A stretch of DNA of 64,000 nt. It comes from Hetaerina americana (lineage: Eukaryota; Arthropoda; Insecta; Odonata; Calopterygidae). The position numbers were made by a program, and so were the translations under genes. The stretch is from contig JAKTNV010000002.1 of the NCBI GenBank assembly GCA_022747635.1, positions 334,501-398,500 of the forward strand, written 5' to 3'. The notes below the pieces were generated by a model. The model had not been told where the DNA came from and made no database searches. It saw only the letters and a program-made list of their open reading frames with translations. Shown one piece after another: positions 44,783-57,859 of the stretch (its first letter is position 1; the number at the start of each line of letters is the position of its first letter).

Positions 44783-45396
44783 ACCATTGAATACCTTGGC
44801 GTTACCCTCACTCACGATCTCTCCAGGGTGAAACACATACGGGGAATACGTGGTCATGCTAACAAAAAATTAGGATTTGTTAGAAGAGTACTCGGTATAT
44901 GTGATGAAAGGGGCAAAGAGAAATGTTGTCTTATGCTGGTTAGGCCTCGTTTAGAATATGCTGCTAGTATATGGGATTCTCACGAAGTTTCATTAATTGC
45001 CGAATTGGATCGTGTGCAGCGTAGAGGAGCTGGATTTGCAAAACTATGTTATGGTAAACTGAGTAGCAAATACATTAGAGGAGCTAGGCTGGGAATCACT
45101 CACTTGGGCGAAGGTTATTTTACAGATTAAATCTCTCGCATATATTGTAAGGTCTCTTTAGCAGTGATGTTGAAAATATACTATTACCTCCATCGTACTA
45201 CGATAGGCGAGATCATGTTAATAAAATTAGAGTGTAGAACAGATAGATTTAAGATGTCATCTTTTCCCCGAACGATAGGGGATCATAATAACATTGTTCG
45301 ACCGCGGTAGGGTCATGTTCGGGTAAAATTATTTTGGTGTGTATTCACCCCCTGCCACACACCCTCGCGGTGGCTTGCAGGCATAAATAAATAAAT
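44783..45396 (+). pseudogene. LINE C-terminal and 3' UTR fragment
   Basis: Reads YLGVTLTHDLSRVKHIRGIR, KKLGFVRRVLGICDERGKEK and LVRPRLEYAASIWDSHEVSL, then the UTR with CACACACCCTCGCGG and an (AAAT)n tail. The longest copy of this family's C-terminus here, with one run of about 100 codons open. Confidence 0.75.
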
Positions 45397-45777
45397 GCAC
45401 AGGATTGTTCGGGCTCGTTTCAACGCTGTTCTCACAGCCTGTGCTGATGGCAGCCATTAAAGGTAGACACGATCCGTGTTCCTTGTCGAGTCGATCCGAT
45501 TAAAATCGATCCATCGCGAATCAACTCCAAAGCCTCGCGGCATCATTCATTCATTCAATCGGGGATTCAGATTGCAATCGTGGACGGTATTTACGGATCC
45601 CATTTACATACATGGCGGGCCTAAAAAAACATCTCATTGTCGCAGCATGCTCTTCAATATCGCACATCGCAAGTGACGCCAAAAAGTGACACTTTTCACA
45701 GATTGAAGGTCGAACATCGCTTTTCGAAATCATCCAATGCCAATGGGTACAGAAAAAGCCGAAAGAGTGCGCGTAAT

Positions 45778-45820
45778 GGGAGGGGGAGTGGGGCAGGGGA
45801 GGGGGTGGGGTGGGGGTGAG
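45778..45820 (+). other. G-run tract, possible G-quadruplex
   Basis: Seven G runs of three to five bases in about 43 bp (GGGTGGGGGTGAG at the end). Confidence 0.65.
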
Positions 45821-47966
45821 AATTAGGAGAATCGAGGGGAAGGAAGCGCCGTCCTGGTTTGCCGATCGCAAGCCGTAGTTCCCCTCGCCAGTCCCTTGAA
45901 CGATCCCCGGGGAGCACCGCCACGAGTCATTTCCCCCTTCAACGCCCATCCCCCCACGAGCACCCACCACCAGCCCTCCCCTCCATTGCAATAGCATTGC
46001 GGATTCATCTTGCCACTTGGCATCTTTTCGCATACTATATTTTCGTTGCCTACTTCATGGAGTGATAGAGGGCGGGAGGTGGGGTAAGCGAGATGAAAGG
46101 CGGAAAATACGTGTTAGGGTGGGATTGACGGTGGAAAGCAAGTGTGGTTGAATAACTTAATCGTTCGAATCTATCTAACGATTTATAACATTTTCAGTGT
46201 CATTCATTTGTTAAATGCCTCGAATTTTAACAAAAGAATACATTTTATGATTTCTCTGTTTAATTATATGCTAAAAAGTTATTATCAATGGACATCATAC
46301 TTGTATAGAAATAATGTAAGATTATAAATGGAGAACACCTTGCTAGCTCAGAAATGTTGTGCTAGAATGAAAAGTCTGAAAAAGTATCGGAATATGAAGA
46401 CAATTTTATGCTTTTGCCGATTCAATGGTATGGGTGCTTGTCAATGACCAACTTCAATGCAATTAGAGGGTGAATTTCAAGATGTTTATACTCAGGAGAA
46501 CACAGGTAAAACGAATTGATATGTCAGCAAATCTAAGTCGGAATATACGTTATTATTAGGCTATTGTACGATAGGAAATTGCGCAAAATATTTTTAATGA
46601 CTTTGAAACTGATGTCATTTAAAACTTTTATAATTAAAATTCTGAACAAGCATGTTGATGAAATAATAAATTTTTCAGTTCAATTTAATGAAGAAGTGTC
46701 ATTGTTGCCTTTTCACCTCTATGAAATACGAAACAATGCATGTATTATTTTAAGCTTATTTTACCAACTTGACTCAGGCGTGAAACCCGTGCTTTAATAA
46801 ATCGGCCTTTTCTAAGATGAGCTCCGGGATGAACTGGTGGGGGAAACGTTCTTCAAGGTCGAACGGTCATCGATTGACTTTCGCTGCGATGCGAGTAAGA
46901 AGGTCGTTCCCGACACGTGTCGCAGCGAGCACCATCAGGAGCGAGGTCTTCGCCCCTGAAGGTGCTCGCCGCTGCGCCAGAGAAGCGCGGCGTGGTCCGC
47001 AGCCAGCTAGCATCCTTGAAACCAGCCGAGGAGGATTATGGGAACGTCAAATGGACAAATGAGCGGTACAATCAGGAAGGAGGGAGTAAACTTTTGGGTT
47101 GGGTGTAAAAAAGTGACATTTCCTGCGTCGTAATAATTAATGAAGAAATCGAGATTCATAGGTTTCGATCAAAGATTAGTTTCCGATGGAAAAAGAATGA
47201 TTTCACGGGTTTGCAAGGTCAATTCCGAAAGGGATTTCGTGACAACGAAAGGTGTTCAGAAATTCGATCCCAGCGTGTGTGGTGGTCCTTGGGCGCTCTC
47301 CCACGGAAAGTGAAAGCATCTTCCGGTTTTCACAGGAGGGAGGGGAGGCAGGGGCTTGCCGAGTCGCGGCGAGATACTTGCTCAACGCACGGGGGAGTGA
47401 AAGTAAAGTAGGCCGAGGCGGGAGCATAAACACGCGGCAATTCAATGCAACACAGCCGCGCTTCGCCTGGCACAATTTAGAACCCGTTCCGGCGCGGCTG
47501 AGTCACGCATCGTAATCTATTTTAATGGATCTCTTTCAAGGTGTGGAGCAAGAAACTTCAGGCGTCATCAGGAGAAATGTTTCGTCGCTTCTTTTCTTGT
47601 TTTTTTTGTTTTCTATTGGAGATGGAACTTGCGTCACTAAAGATAAAGGAGAATTAGAGCTGAGCGCATGAGACGTGTACATCAGCCCACGCATATCACG
47701 CACCTAATCCTTGAAATCAAAAAGAGTTATGCGCTCATGCTGAGGATACGTGTAATTCTTTCATGTGTTGATGTTTACATGATGAGTTGTGTATATTTAA
47801 AATTTGTTCATAATTTTGCCTTTGCGAGAGAGCGAAAGAGAGGGATTTGATTTTGATCGATGAATCACGGTATTATAATAAAGCAAAAGGCACTTTTTAG
47901 GTCCCGATTTAGACGATTGGGTGAAGAGTAAGTAGGCTAGGTTTACAAATGAAGATTAGGGTTATA

Positions 47967-47976
<10 letters not shown>

Positions 47977-48015
<39 letters not shown>
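47977..48015. repeat. (TA)n microsatellite
   Basis: About 19 TA units. Confidence 0.97.
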
Positions 48016-48020
<5 letters not shown>

Positions 48021-48601
48021 GCAAGTCTGACGAGAGGGGGGAAGGGCATTTCTCAAGCCGTGCGTGTATTTCTCGGGTGCCAGATCTTCGCGAGAAACAC
48101 ATGCGGGACAGGGGAAGGAGTCCCTCCCCCCTCACTCCCTCCCTGCTGGTAATGCGTTAATGTCACACGCCTTTGGGCTCGGGTGTGAGATGTGCTCTAC
48201 CCTTCCGTCATTCTTCTGGTCGCTAAACGACTCGCTTTTGTTTGACTAGACATTTGCTCAAGACGGAGGGAGGTTTTCCCTCCGACGTTCCTCCTTTTAA
48301 ACACTGCAAAATTTTCAAAGTTCCGAGGGATTTATTTTCCAAAGTTTACAAGCCCATTAACGAGCACTTGTAGTTTACGCGTACATGATTCTGTTTGCAA
48401 ACTTTTTCCACAAAATTAAACAACATCATTATCGAAACTTCGCTAATTGAGTCGTGGAATCTGTTCCTTTTCAATTATGTATAATTCTGTCATCAACTAG
48501 TCGTCCATTTTGTGGAATAATCAGTCCCGTCTTTCAAACGAGAAAGCATTTAAAATACAATAAGGGAAAGTACCCCGTCAACTAAATGAATGCACTTGGC
48601 G

Positions 48602-48732
48602 AGGTCTAATCCAAAAAATACGCGAACTAGTGAAATCTGGCGTCCATCACGCGGACTATAGCCCCACCCGCCCACTGGCGGCGCTAGTTGCCTGAGACCC
48701 AATGAGCCGCCTGTGCTTGGCGGATCGTCGAG
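48602..48732. mobile_element. mariner-type 5' region fragment, copy 2
   Basis: Starts GAGGTCTAATCCAAAAAATA, resembling a mariner terminus, then shares about 130 bp with 22975-23170. Joined directly to PLE coding sequence at about 48733. Confidence 0.45.
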
Positions 48733-48739
48733 CTGTGAG

Positions 48740-49800
48740 TATGTTTCCTGCCGAAATTGCTAAGAACTTTAGGCCACAAGCACCAGCCCCCCCGAGGTTA
48801 TACGGACTACCACCCAAGATCCACAAAATCGGAGCACCACTGAGACCGATTGTGAGTGCCCCCACCTACAACCTAGCGAAGCACCTCACCGGCGTTCTGT
48901 CGCCACATGTAGGCTGCTGTGAGCATCATCTGAGAAACTCTGCAGATTTTGTTAAAATTCTGGAGGGAATCCATCTAACAGAAGGGGATATCCTGGTGAG
49001 TTTGGACGTGGTATCCCTTTTCACACGGGTCCCCCTGACTGACATTTTACGCCTCCTGGACGCCAAGTTCGGCGCTGCCACGGTGATGCTATTTCGCCAC
49101 GTCTTAACCTCCACATACTTCCCGTATGATGGGTAATACTTCGAGCAAGCAGATGGAGTGGCAATGGGATCTCCACTCTCCCCCGCCATAGCAAACTTCT
49201 TCATGGAAGACTTTGAAGAAAAAGCACTAAAATCAGCCCCCTCCGCCCAAAACATTTTTTCCGGTATTTAGATGACACCTTTGTGATTTGGCCACATGGG
49301 AAGGATGCACTTAATGAATTCCTGGGGCACATGAATCACCAGCACCTCAATATATCCTTCATCATGGAGTTGAAAATCGACGGCAAACTCCCTTTCCTCG
49401 ACCTCCTGGTCCAACGTAAGAGCAATGGCACACTCGGACATAGTGTGTATAGGAAGCCGAGGCACACGGGGCTGTACCTCAATGGAAACAGCCACCACCA
49501 CCCATCCCAAAAGCGCGCAGTGCTGAACACACTCTTCCAACGAGCCAGGGTCATCGCCGACAAAAATAGCTTGCCGGAGGAGATAACCACCTTCCTCCAG
49601 AATGGGTATAGTATACGCGAAATCTCCTTGGCCTTAAAAAGGTCCTTCGACCCGCAACCACGCACGGCGGAGGGAAAAGAAAAACCTTTAGCCAGGGACT
49701 GCTTGCCGTACGTCTCCTCGATCTCCGGGAAAATATCCAGGGTACTGGCGAGGCAATCCATAAACCACCGGGGAAAATCAGAAACTTGTTGGTCAGAGCG
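48740..49800 (+). pseudogene. PLE reverse transcriptase
   Basis: Reads APPRLYGLPPKIHKIGAPLR, PIVSAPTYNLAKHL, DILVSLDVVSLFTRVPL (first catalytic Asp), a stop at 49134, then GVAMGSPLSPAIANFFMEDF. After a 1-nt shift in a T run at about 49255 it reads FFRYLDDTFVIW, the YxDD active site, and continues through LPFLDLLVQR and HSVYRKPRHTGLYLN. Order and motifs are those of Penelope RT. Confidence 0.87.
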
Positions 49801-50224
49801 AAGGACCCAATCGGCTTAAAGACCCCGGGCACATACCAAGTCCCGTGTGCCTGCGGGGAGGTCTACATTGGAGAGACAGGGCGGACCATCGAGACGAGGT
49901 TAAAGGAACATAAAAGACATGTACGACTAGGGCAGGTGGAAAAATCAGCCATCGCCGAACACAGCATCGGGATGGACCACTCAATTGATTTCAACGGGAC
50001 CAAGCTACTTGCCCGCGCCGGTGGTCACTGGGACCGCATTATCAAGGAATGAAATTGAAATGAAAATGGCAGGACGGAATTTCAACAGGGATTCCGGCTA
50101 TTCCCTCGGCCACACGTGGAAACCTGTGCTAATGGAGGTGAGAGAGAGAGAGAGGAGTAAAGCACAACGACCCGGCGACCAATCAGGAGGCTCCCCTTCG
50201 TCGGACCAATCGGAAGTCACCTGA
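49780..50224 (+). pseudogene. PLE GIY-YIG endonuclease domain
   Basis: In a frame shifted from the RT: LKTPGTYQVPCACGEVYIGE, then TGRTIETRLKEHKRHVRLGQ, SAIAEHSIGMDHSIDF and a NFNRDSGYSLGHTWKPVL end. GTY..YIG, Arg and Glu/His positions are kept, so the nuclease fold would be intact if expressed. Confidence 0.87.
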
Positions 50225-50260
50225 ATCCGAGCGCGCATTTATATAAGGCAGCCAAAAACC

Positions 50261-50832
50261 GAGTGGCAATTTTCCGCAACCGCTACCATCTTTGTAGCCT
50301 TTCCTCTATTTAATTTTTCCACCCCGAAGAGGAGTGTATCCTAAAACGGGGTTTCCGTATTGTTTTTTGTTTCAATATATATTCTATGTCAATCCTTGTC
50401 ATTCTGATCTATACGGAAATAAAAACCTTTAAAACGTAAACGTAAAAAACGAGTGGCAATTTTCCGCAACCGCTACCATCTTTGTAGCCTTTCCTTTATT
50501 TAATTTTTCCACCCCGAAGAGGAGTGTATCCTAAAACGGGGTTTCCGTATTGTTTTATTATGTTTCAATATATATTTTGTCAATTCTTGTCATTCTGATC
50601 TATACGGAAATAAAAACCTTTAAAACGTAAAAAAAACCGAGTGGCAATTTTCCGCAAACGCTACCATCTTTGTAGCCTGTCCATATTTATTTTTTCCACC
50701 CCGAAGAGGAGTGTATCCTAAAACGGGGTTTCCGTATTGTTTTTGTTATGTTTCCACCATATATTTTATATATCTCTTGTACACTGTTCTAATACGGAAA
50801 TAAAAACCTAGAAAACTGAAACGAGTGGCAAT
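50261..50832 (+). repeat. three tandem units of 184-190 bp at the PLE 3' end
   Basis: Units start with GAGTGGCAATTTTCCGC at 50261, 50451 and 50639, with a partial fourth start at 50823. Each holds GCTACCATCTTTGTAGCC, CCCCGAAGAGGAGTGTATCC, TTCCGTATTG with a distant ATACGGAA complement, and ends in an AAATAAAAACC polyadenylation-like stretch. Confidence 0.93.
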
Positions 50833-50840
50833 CATCATCC

Positions 50841-50875
50841 CTGAAGACGATGCACGAGTCGGGCATCGAAACGTC
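50841..50875 (+). ncRNA. hammerhead-like motif after the tandem units
   Basis: CTGAAGA, hairpin GATGC ACGAGTCGG GCATC, GAAACGTC. Core boxes identical to those at 7783 although the hairpin and flanks differ, which argues that the core is conserved by function. Confidence 0.5.
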
Positions 50876-50879
50876 GGCC

Positions 50880-51845
50880 AACATGGAACAACCCCTGACC
50901 CGGTGGAAGACCCGAGAGAACTTCATCAAGTACATTTTTGCACTACAACCAGAGAAGTGAGAAGTCAGTCTTAGCTCGAGGACGCCGCATTCATCGTCCC
51001 GAACTGTGCAGTCAGAACGAATTAGAAATGGATCCACAGCATGAACCATATTTGTTCCATTAGAGAATGTACTACATCTTCTCGCCACATTGAAACTTGA
51101 ACTAAGAGAATAGCAAAGCGTTAAAAACTATAGTATTTCTATAATAAATTGAAAAACAACTGCGATGAATTGAACGTCCATCTTAATGGCGAGGATAACA
51201 TTAGGTAACTTCGAGAGCCGACGTTTGACGGGAGTTTCATGAGAATACTTGCATGTAGGTAGCATTTAATTTGGGTGAATGCTAACTTTTCGTCAGCCTG
51301 CTTGAATTCACGCCCCGAAGTAAGCTAAAAGCTTTGAAGAATTCTACTGAATGGCAAGTACTGTCAGCCGCTCCTTTTTGGCATTATATGACTGTGAACA
51401 TTTGACAAGAGATAACTGCAGACGAGAGTTGCAAATGAAACACATTCCCCACGCTCTCTATCGCTCGGTTTACTGCAGTTTAGCGTCGCCGACGCCAGTG
51501 AATTTCCCTCGTCCGACTTACAGCGAGAAAACAACGCGCCAGGGTCGGACAACTCTAGCCAAGAGTTGAATGGCCATTTTACATTTTTTCTCGCGGGTGA
51601 AGGCTGCCATTTGAATTCGGGGAAGTCACGTTCTTGAAACTATCGGCGGGGCATGATCTAAATCCATTTGAAAGGGCGCGCCCCGCCATTGGGCGGGACA
51701 CCGCCGTCACAAGCTCCGCACGGAGAGGGCCTATTCATCAATCCGGGCGATACGAGTCCAGCGCATCCAATGTCGGTCCATTCATCCTTTGCCATTACAG
51801 CTTTCTCCTCTATACTTGGATCTCAAATAAAAAATATGTGCGGTA
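50880..51845. other. no gene recognised
   Basis: Short frames only. The first 100 bp after the ribozyme-like motif may still be PLE sequence. Confidence 0.4.
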
Positions 51846-51849
51846 TATA

Positions 51850-52806
51850 CAGGGTGGAGCAGAATGGACTCCTATCACAAATTTCAGCGATTTTTGAAAC
51901 CAATTCTCAAAAAATCACGGAGAGCGCACAAGTGAATGAACGGAGTGGGAGCAGTGGCATCAGCGGAGCCATTAATGGCCATTTTTAGTGGTAATTACCA
52001 TGCAGTGAGCATCGAGACTTAGTCGTTCTGTAAGAACAATGATAGGGTGGCGGCGACGAGAGGGCGTTGTTGTCTGGCGACGAAGCGCATTTTCACCCCT
52101 GTGCCTAAGTAAATAAGGAACATTTTCGTTACTGGGCAACTGACAACCTCCATAAACTTCACCCAAGACCTCTTCATAGCTCCAAAGTGACAATTTGGTG
52201 CGCTGTGTCCTCTCTGGGCATTATTGGGTCTTACTTTTTTTAATTTCGTGTTTCAACTGATACTGTGATCTCTGTGAGCCCTATTGCGAGATGCTGGGGA
52301 ACATTTTACTCCCCAAAATGGAAGAGTATGGTGAGGAATATGACACACAGAAGCCTTTTGGCTTCAACAGGATGGCTCATACCGCCCGTCATTCACGCCA
52401 AATCCCGCCAGAACAACTTATCAGCCAGCCGTCTGATCTCCTTACGAGGGGATGTCCCCTCGCTCCCCGCAGTCGAGCCCATGCGATTTATTTCTTTGGG
52501 GATATCTCAAAGCCAAGGTGTAAAAAGTTCAGCCAAGGACCTTGGAAGCTCTTAATCAGGCAATTACAGATGTCATCGCTGGAATGACGTAAGGTAATAT
52601 GCTGAGAAGGGTTTTCGAAAACTGTTTTCACCGACTCGACATGTGCAGCGCACACCAAGGTCGTCACGTTAATGAAATAATTTTCAAAGCATTATAAAAA
52701 ACGACATTAAATTTAGTTTTCAAAAATAAAAACTTATTTTTATTATCTTGATTGGTTTTTTTACAATTTACCTGTCAAATTAGGGAGTACATTCTTTTTC
52801 ACCCTG
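51850..52806 (+). mobile_element. Tc1/mariner-superfamily DNA transposon
   Basis: Inverted termini CAGGGTGGAGCAGAATGGAC and, at the right end inverted, CAGGGTGAAAAAGAATGTAC, flanked by TA. About 957 bp and decayed. Confidence 0.75.
52265..52690 (+). pseudogene. DD34D-type transposase C-terminal remnant
   Basis: Reads LGNILLPKMEEYGEEYDTQK, GFNRMAHTARHSRQIPPEQL and then, in another frame, LISLRGDVPSLPAVEPMRFI with a SLGISQSQG end. This corresponds to the insect transposase block (F.QDGA.AHTA..., LISLRGD..WP.RSPDL...). The catalytic Asp of QDGA is lost (NRM). Further upstream (52000-52260) only traces remain. Confidence 0.7.
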
Positions 52807-52815
52807 TATTTCAGC

Positions 52816-55800
52816 TGAAATTTGTAACATCGTTCCAGTTACTAGCGCATTCAAACACTATTATTTCATCGATGAAATAGCGAAACTTTATTATAGTTCA
52901 ATCCATTGTCGTAAATATTCCACTGTGGATGGGTTGAGGAGACGGGAAAAGGAGAGGGAGATGAACGCTCTTAATTAAAACTCTAAAATATCGAACCCAT
53001 TAAGTAGGGCGCTATATGTAGATCTATTTTGTCCACTTTCGATCCAGCTGGGCAATCCATTAAGCCATACACTTCCTCAATATACGCAATTCAATACCTC
53101 TCTTTAAGGCAAGCGCTTCTCTTCTGACCTTGCATTCTAGCAAATAGAAGATAGTCAGCCATTGACCCATGTGAAGCGTTCACTTATTACAGCCAACTGA
53201 GTTGATAGTCAAACATCTTTTACTTTTAGCGGGGAGCCTACATATCTGTTTAAATTTCACCCGGGGAATCGCGCTGATGACCACTTCTCCCTGACAACTC
53301 AAGGGCTACCAAAGCTCACTTCCATTGCTCACTACGCATTTTAGATAGATCTCTGATAAATATTTAAACATAAGTAACGCAGATAGATAAACGTCTTCCT
53401 TTGGGCAAAATGGAGGCCATTAGTTCCCTTCTTCCATTTAACCCTTCGTCAAGAATATAACAAAAATAGTTATAATAATATGAGGAAAAATGAAGCGATA
53501 TAAAAACGAAAAGAATGGTAAAGTGATTTATTTAATAAAAGAAATAAGTACGAGCTGTTATTTTGTGGGAAAAGCCTAGGGTGCTCAGGCATGAAGGCCC
53601 TGGTAAAAAACCACGCAGGAACACAGCCTCAAAGAAGGGGGGTGTGAAAAACCTGCGAAAACGCTGCAAGATACCAAAAAAATAGATATTAGTATATGGA
53701 ATAAGTTGTTTCCAAAGTCTTTACTTGATATGCCACTGATTTGACTATCGGAGTGGGGTTTCAGTGGGATAAAATTTGTAAAACATGTGCCATAATGCAT
53801 TTCTTAGAACAAATAATCCATCAAGTCTTGTTTCCAAGGCGTTGCCCTAAGCATGGGGGCCAAGAAAAATACTTAAAAAAGAGTCCGACTAACGTCCGAT
53901 CTAACGTGGGGAAAGCACGTAAGGGGCATTTGCAGGACTACATTAAGAGACTTGGATTCATCAAACGCAGTGAGGAAATGAGTATTCGAATGAGAAATGT
54001 ATGCACAGGCGACACTTCGCGCTGATTAGAATTCACTTTGAATGCGTGTCGAGCATTTTAGGTATTTAACAGATGGATCCAAATTCAGGAATCAAACACG
54101 ACACAAAGAAAAACTGATCATGTCATTAATAATCGTCACGAACGAACAGGAAGCACAATTCTGGAGTTCCTATTGTAGGTGCCACTAGAGACATGACGGT
54201 AAGACACTTGAGGAGTGCAAAGAGAATGACGCTGACAAAGAAATACGTATAGTTTAAATAAAGGCCGCTTGTTCGTAGGCAAGGCTACATCGATAAGTAG
54301 AGGGAAATTGATCGCCGAACAGGCTGCGATTTCAATAAAGGAACCCTTCCCCTCGCCCAATTCGTAACTACAACGTTATAGATTTTACATACCATGCGAA
54401 GCAGTCAGAAATAAAATGATACTGAATGCCACTGGTACTAATTACCGTAAAGGTCGTTTTACAAGATCCTTTCTTGCATGTCTAATATCAGTAACCAGTA
54501 AACAGTTTCAATATCACTCTCTTTTACTTTTTTTGGGTCGACGTCGGTTCTTACGCTTCAATTCCAACGGGGATTCAGCAGTCGTCATGTTAGATTCCGT
54601 CCATGGTTCTGATGAGGAAATGGCTGTCATATTAGGGGAAATGCCAAATGCCAAAGGGTTACAAACTCAAAGACAGAAAAGGGGAATATGGGCAAGGAAT
54701 TGAATTTGCAGGAGAATATTGTAACTGGAGTATTCCCGCGATGCTGTGCAATGAAATAATGAATTGAAGACGATGGCAGTTATTTGGGTTACTTGCGAGT
54801 GTCCCCAGCATTGAAATATTTCAATCGTCGTGCGGCTTCTTATTCTCAGAGAATATTTTTGCCAGCAGATTACAAAATCCGTGTCCTTGCCCTTGAAGGA
54901 CGCCCTTCGGAGGGGTCAGTCTTCCAGTGGAGGGTTTTAGACCTCGGGCGAAGGACGTTCCACACTTTCACGCAATCCTCCTAGCGCTCGGAGTCACCTT
55001 GACGGATAGAGAACCGTGGGTGCACATTGGAAAAATCCCATGAACAGATTTGATATAGAACATTATAAGTATCACTCGTAAAGATCAATTAATATGAAAA
55101 TAAAAAAACTTAATTCTAAAAAGATTAAATGAAAATTTAAAGAGCTCTTATCTAGCTACCACAAAATTTAGTTCGAAAATATAAAACCCTAGTTTGTAAA
55201 ATGATGTAAATTGTATGACATCTTGAACTAATTTCTGCATTAAGCTGAAAAAACTACACTGAACCACGCTACGCAATTGAAAACTTCGATCAATTGAAAT
55301 CACTCAATCAACAACTTCACGAAACATTGAGAATGGTCATTATCTTTTTTTCAGTACAGGATGTTGCCGAATGTTTCCTCTGGTGTGGACTTCAGGGTCC
55401 TCCCTTCAAGGGGCACAAACGTGCGTACGCTTTTTTGAGCCCTAAACACTTCCACTCTTCGTCTTGCGAAGCACCGACTCCCCGCAAACACCATGCGGGC
55501 TCCAACGCCGCAAGTCTCCTGAAAAACCCCTGCTCGTTGGTATTTAGATTACATAATTGGGTAGAAAAGAAGTATCGGACTCGTATCTCTATGCAGACCT
55601 GAAAATCGAATTCAGCTCATTTATCGAATACAATTCCTCTTTTTGAGCGATATGATTTCAAGTATCTTGAATCGAGTACTGAAATAATCATCGTGTAAGT
55701 CAGCCTTAATGTTGTCGACCCAGAAATATTTGTTTCACGCGGCTCTGCTGCTGAGTAAAATGTACATAAATTACATAGTTGTCTCCAAAGAGCAAACAAC

Positions 55801-57850
55801 TTTTCCCGTAAATGATAGAAAACATTAAAAGCTCTTAATGAACCTCATGCGGGTTTGTAATTACATGAATCACACTATCTTAGCTATCAGTTATAAATGA
55901 TCACAATCATTTGGTGTAAAATAATGGCCTGCAATGCGAAAAATGCATATTATTCAGTAGACTGAGAAAAATGGTAGAGATGGAAACGAAAAGCACATAA
56001 AGCCAAGACAAGTAATGTTAGCCCTCATTTGGAAACTTTCTTCATCCTTACTTAAATATTGCATAACTAGCAATTTATCTCTAGTTTTTCTAAATTCACA
56101 ATTGCCTGATAATATAGTAGCCTGTTGTTAAATTTGGGATTGAAAAGTATAAAATTTAATTTGGGAACATACGATGAACCTGATTCTTGAGAATTAATTG
56201 GAAAAAAAATGTGTGCCTGTTACATTTTATTACAGCAGTTGACAAAAATAATTAGTGTTTTATGAACAGCATGTTTATAATTTATGACTGCTGCTACCAG
56301 ATAAGATTAAAGAACAAATATGTTCCTGTCTGCAGAATTTCAATTCTAACGTGAGTTCTGAAAACTTGCCTGAAGCAGGCCGACTCAACCTCTTTGGTTT
56401 CATCACTCGCTGGACTGATGACCATGTAGCAATTCACCTAAAAATATAAGCCGTAACTTGATTCAGTCCTAGACACATTCTTATTTCAATCATGTTTGGC
56501 TATCGCTGCAAATCTTTTAATTTAATTCACCTGAGAATAATTTCATTTCGCACCTTTTTTGGCTTCTCCCATCTCTTTTCCAATTTTTTATCATTCCATC
56601 CACATGACATTTCCATTTATTTATCGACATCCCTTTGGATAGGTTAACGGAAAGACATTATTTATCCGAAAAATGCTTTTTGGCGGGATGCGTCAGTTGC
56701 GTTGGTTGACGATTCGAATATAAACGTGACTTATAGTCATCACCTCCGACATCATTCAATATTTTTGATACTTTAGAGATGTGCCCCATTTATTTTTGAG
56801 GATGAAATAATTTGACTTCAAGTTTGACTTCAACCTCTACTAGAAGTATCACAAAAATTACTGTGAGAATAATTTATAATTTACGTAAATATCGGTTGTT
56901 CAACAAGAGACCCCCATCGCCTTTATGTACTTCGTGTTGGTATCATCTCCCATGACAAAAATATTTAATGCACACACTTCGAATTACAGTACCTCATTAT
57001 TAATCCCCTGCATACTTTCCACTTCCATCCTTGATTCCATCCTTAATGCCTATTTTTCCCTCCCAGCATCCCTATCATAGCACACAGCATTCGATTGTCT
57101 CTCTCAGTATCCACCATGCATCTATTTCTAACGCCTTGCTGGAATTTCTCCCAACAGCCGCCTCCTTTCCCCACACATGCCAAGAATCCTTGGTTTTCCT
57201 TTTCTTCGATGTTGTTTTCTCTATTCTTCTCCCACTAGAACTCCTCTCCTCTCCTAGTTAACTCTAAATCCCTTCTAGTTTTTCAATTGCAATTCTCATG
57301 CAGAGCGCTCTGCCATTGATACCATATTTTCAATATCTACGCCTGAATATTCCTTAATTTTGCACTTTTCAATGCATTTCATTTTAATCATTCAGTTGCA
57401 ACATTAAACTTTTACATTTTTTCGAAGCACTACGCCAACAGTTTTAGATCCATTCGGTGAAAACAAAAGTTCATTCATAGCTTCCATATTTAAATTAAAT
57501 CCAGCAATAACTCTTGCAAGAAGGGCAAGAATAAAAATGCTCCAGTCAAGTGTTGTGCTGTCCGAACGCTGCTGTTGCAGGAGGCAAGCACGTCACTACC
57601 TCGACCGCACGCACTGATACCGCCGTTTTTAGAAATTAAAAAAGTGTGGGACCGGCTAGTTTTGAAAATAACCCAACAGTTCATTCATTGCCCTAGAATA
57701 AGCAATTTTAATACAGACATTTAAGCAGCATGTAAAGAAAAGACGAACTATTCAACACGCCTCAATTACATTTTGGCAAAAGCTCATTAAGCTAGTCGTC
57801 CGACTTTATGACTATTATAAACCAAAAGCCCAGGAGTCAGCCTGAAGGTC
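52816..57850. other. 5-kb stretch, no gene recognised
   Basis: AT-rich, only short frames and none with a known domain. The longest (54416-54703, plus) has no splice support. A pyrimidine-rich part lies at 57000-57300. No repeat partner in the window was noticed. Confidence 0.45.
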
Positions 57851-57859
57851 GGTTTGATT

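Larger units (their letters stand above)
45400..48600. other. no gene recognised
   Basis: Contains a G-rich tract (45778-45820), a CpG-rich patch at 46820-47480 with only short overlapping frames, and a (TA)n tract at 47977-48015. None of the short frames has a recognisable domain. Confidence 0.45.
48733..50880 (+). mobile_element. longest PLE copy: RT, endonuclease, tandem 3' repeats
   Basis: 5'-truncated by the mariner-type fragment, then RT, GIY-YIG endonuclease, a TATA-like box (ATTTATATAAGG at 50238-50249), three tandem units and a hammerhead-like motif. It has an in-frame stop and at least two frameshifts. Confidence 0.85.

Noticed and set aside
46817..47515. Gene in the CpG-rich patch
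   Set aside because: Several short overlapping frames on both strands, none with a domain or convincing splice signals.
50261..50832. CRISPR-like array
   Set aside because: Units of about 188 bp are contiguous with no spacers and belong to a PLE 3' end in a eukaryote.
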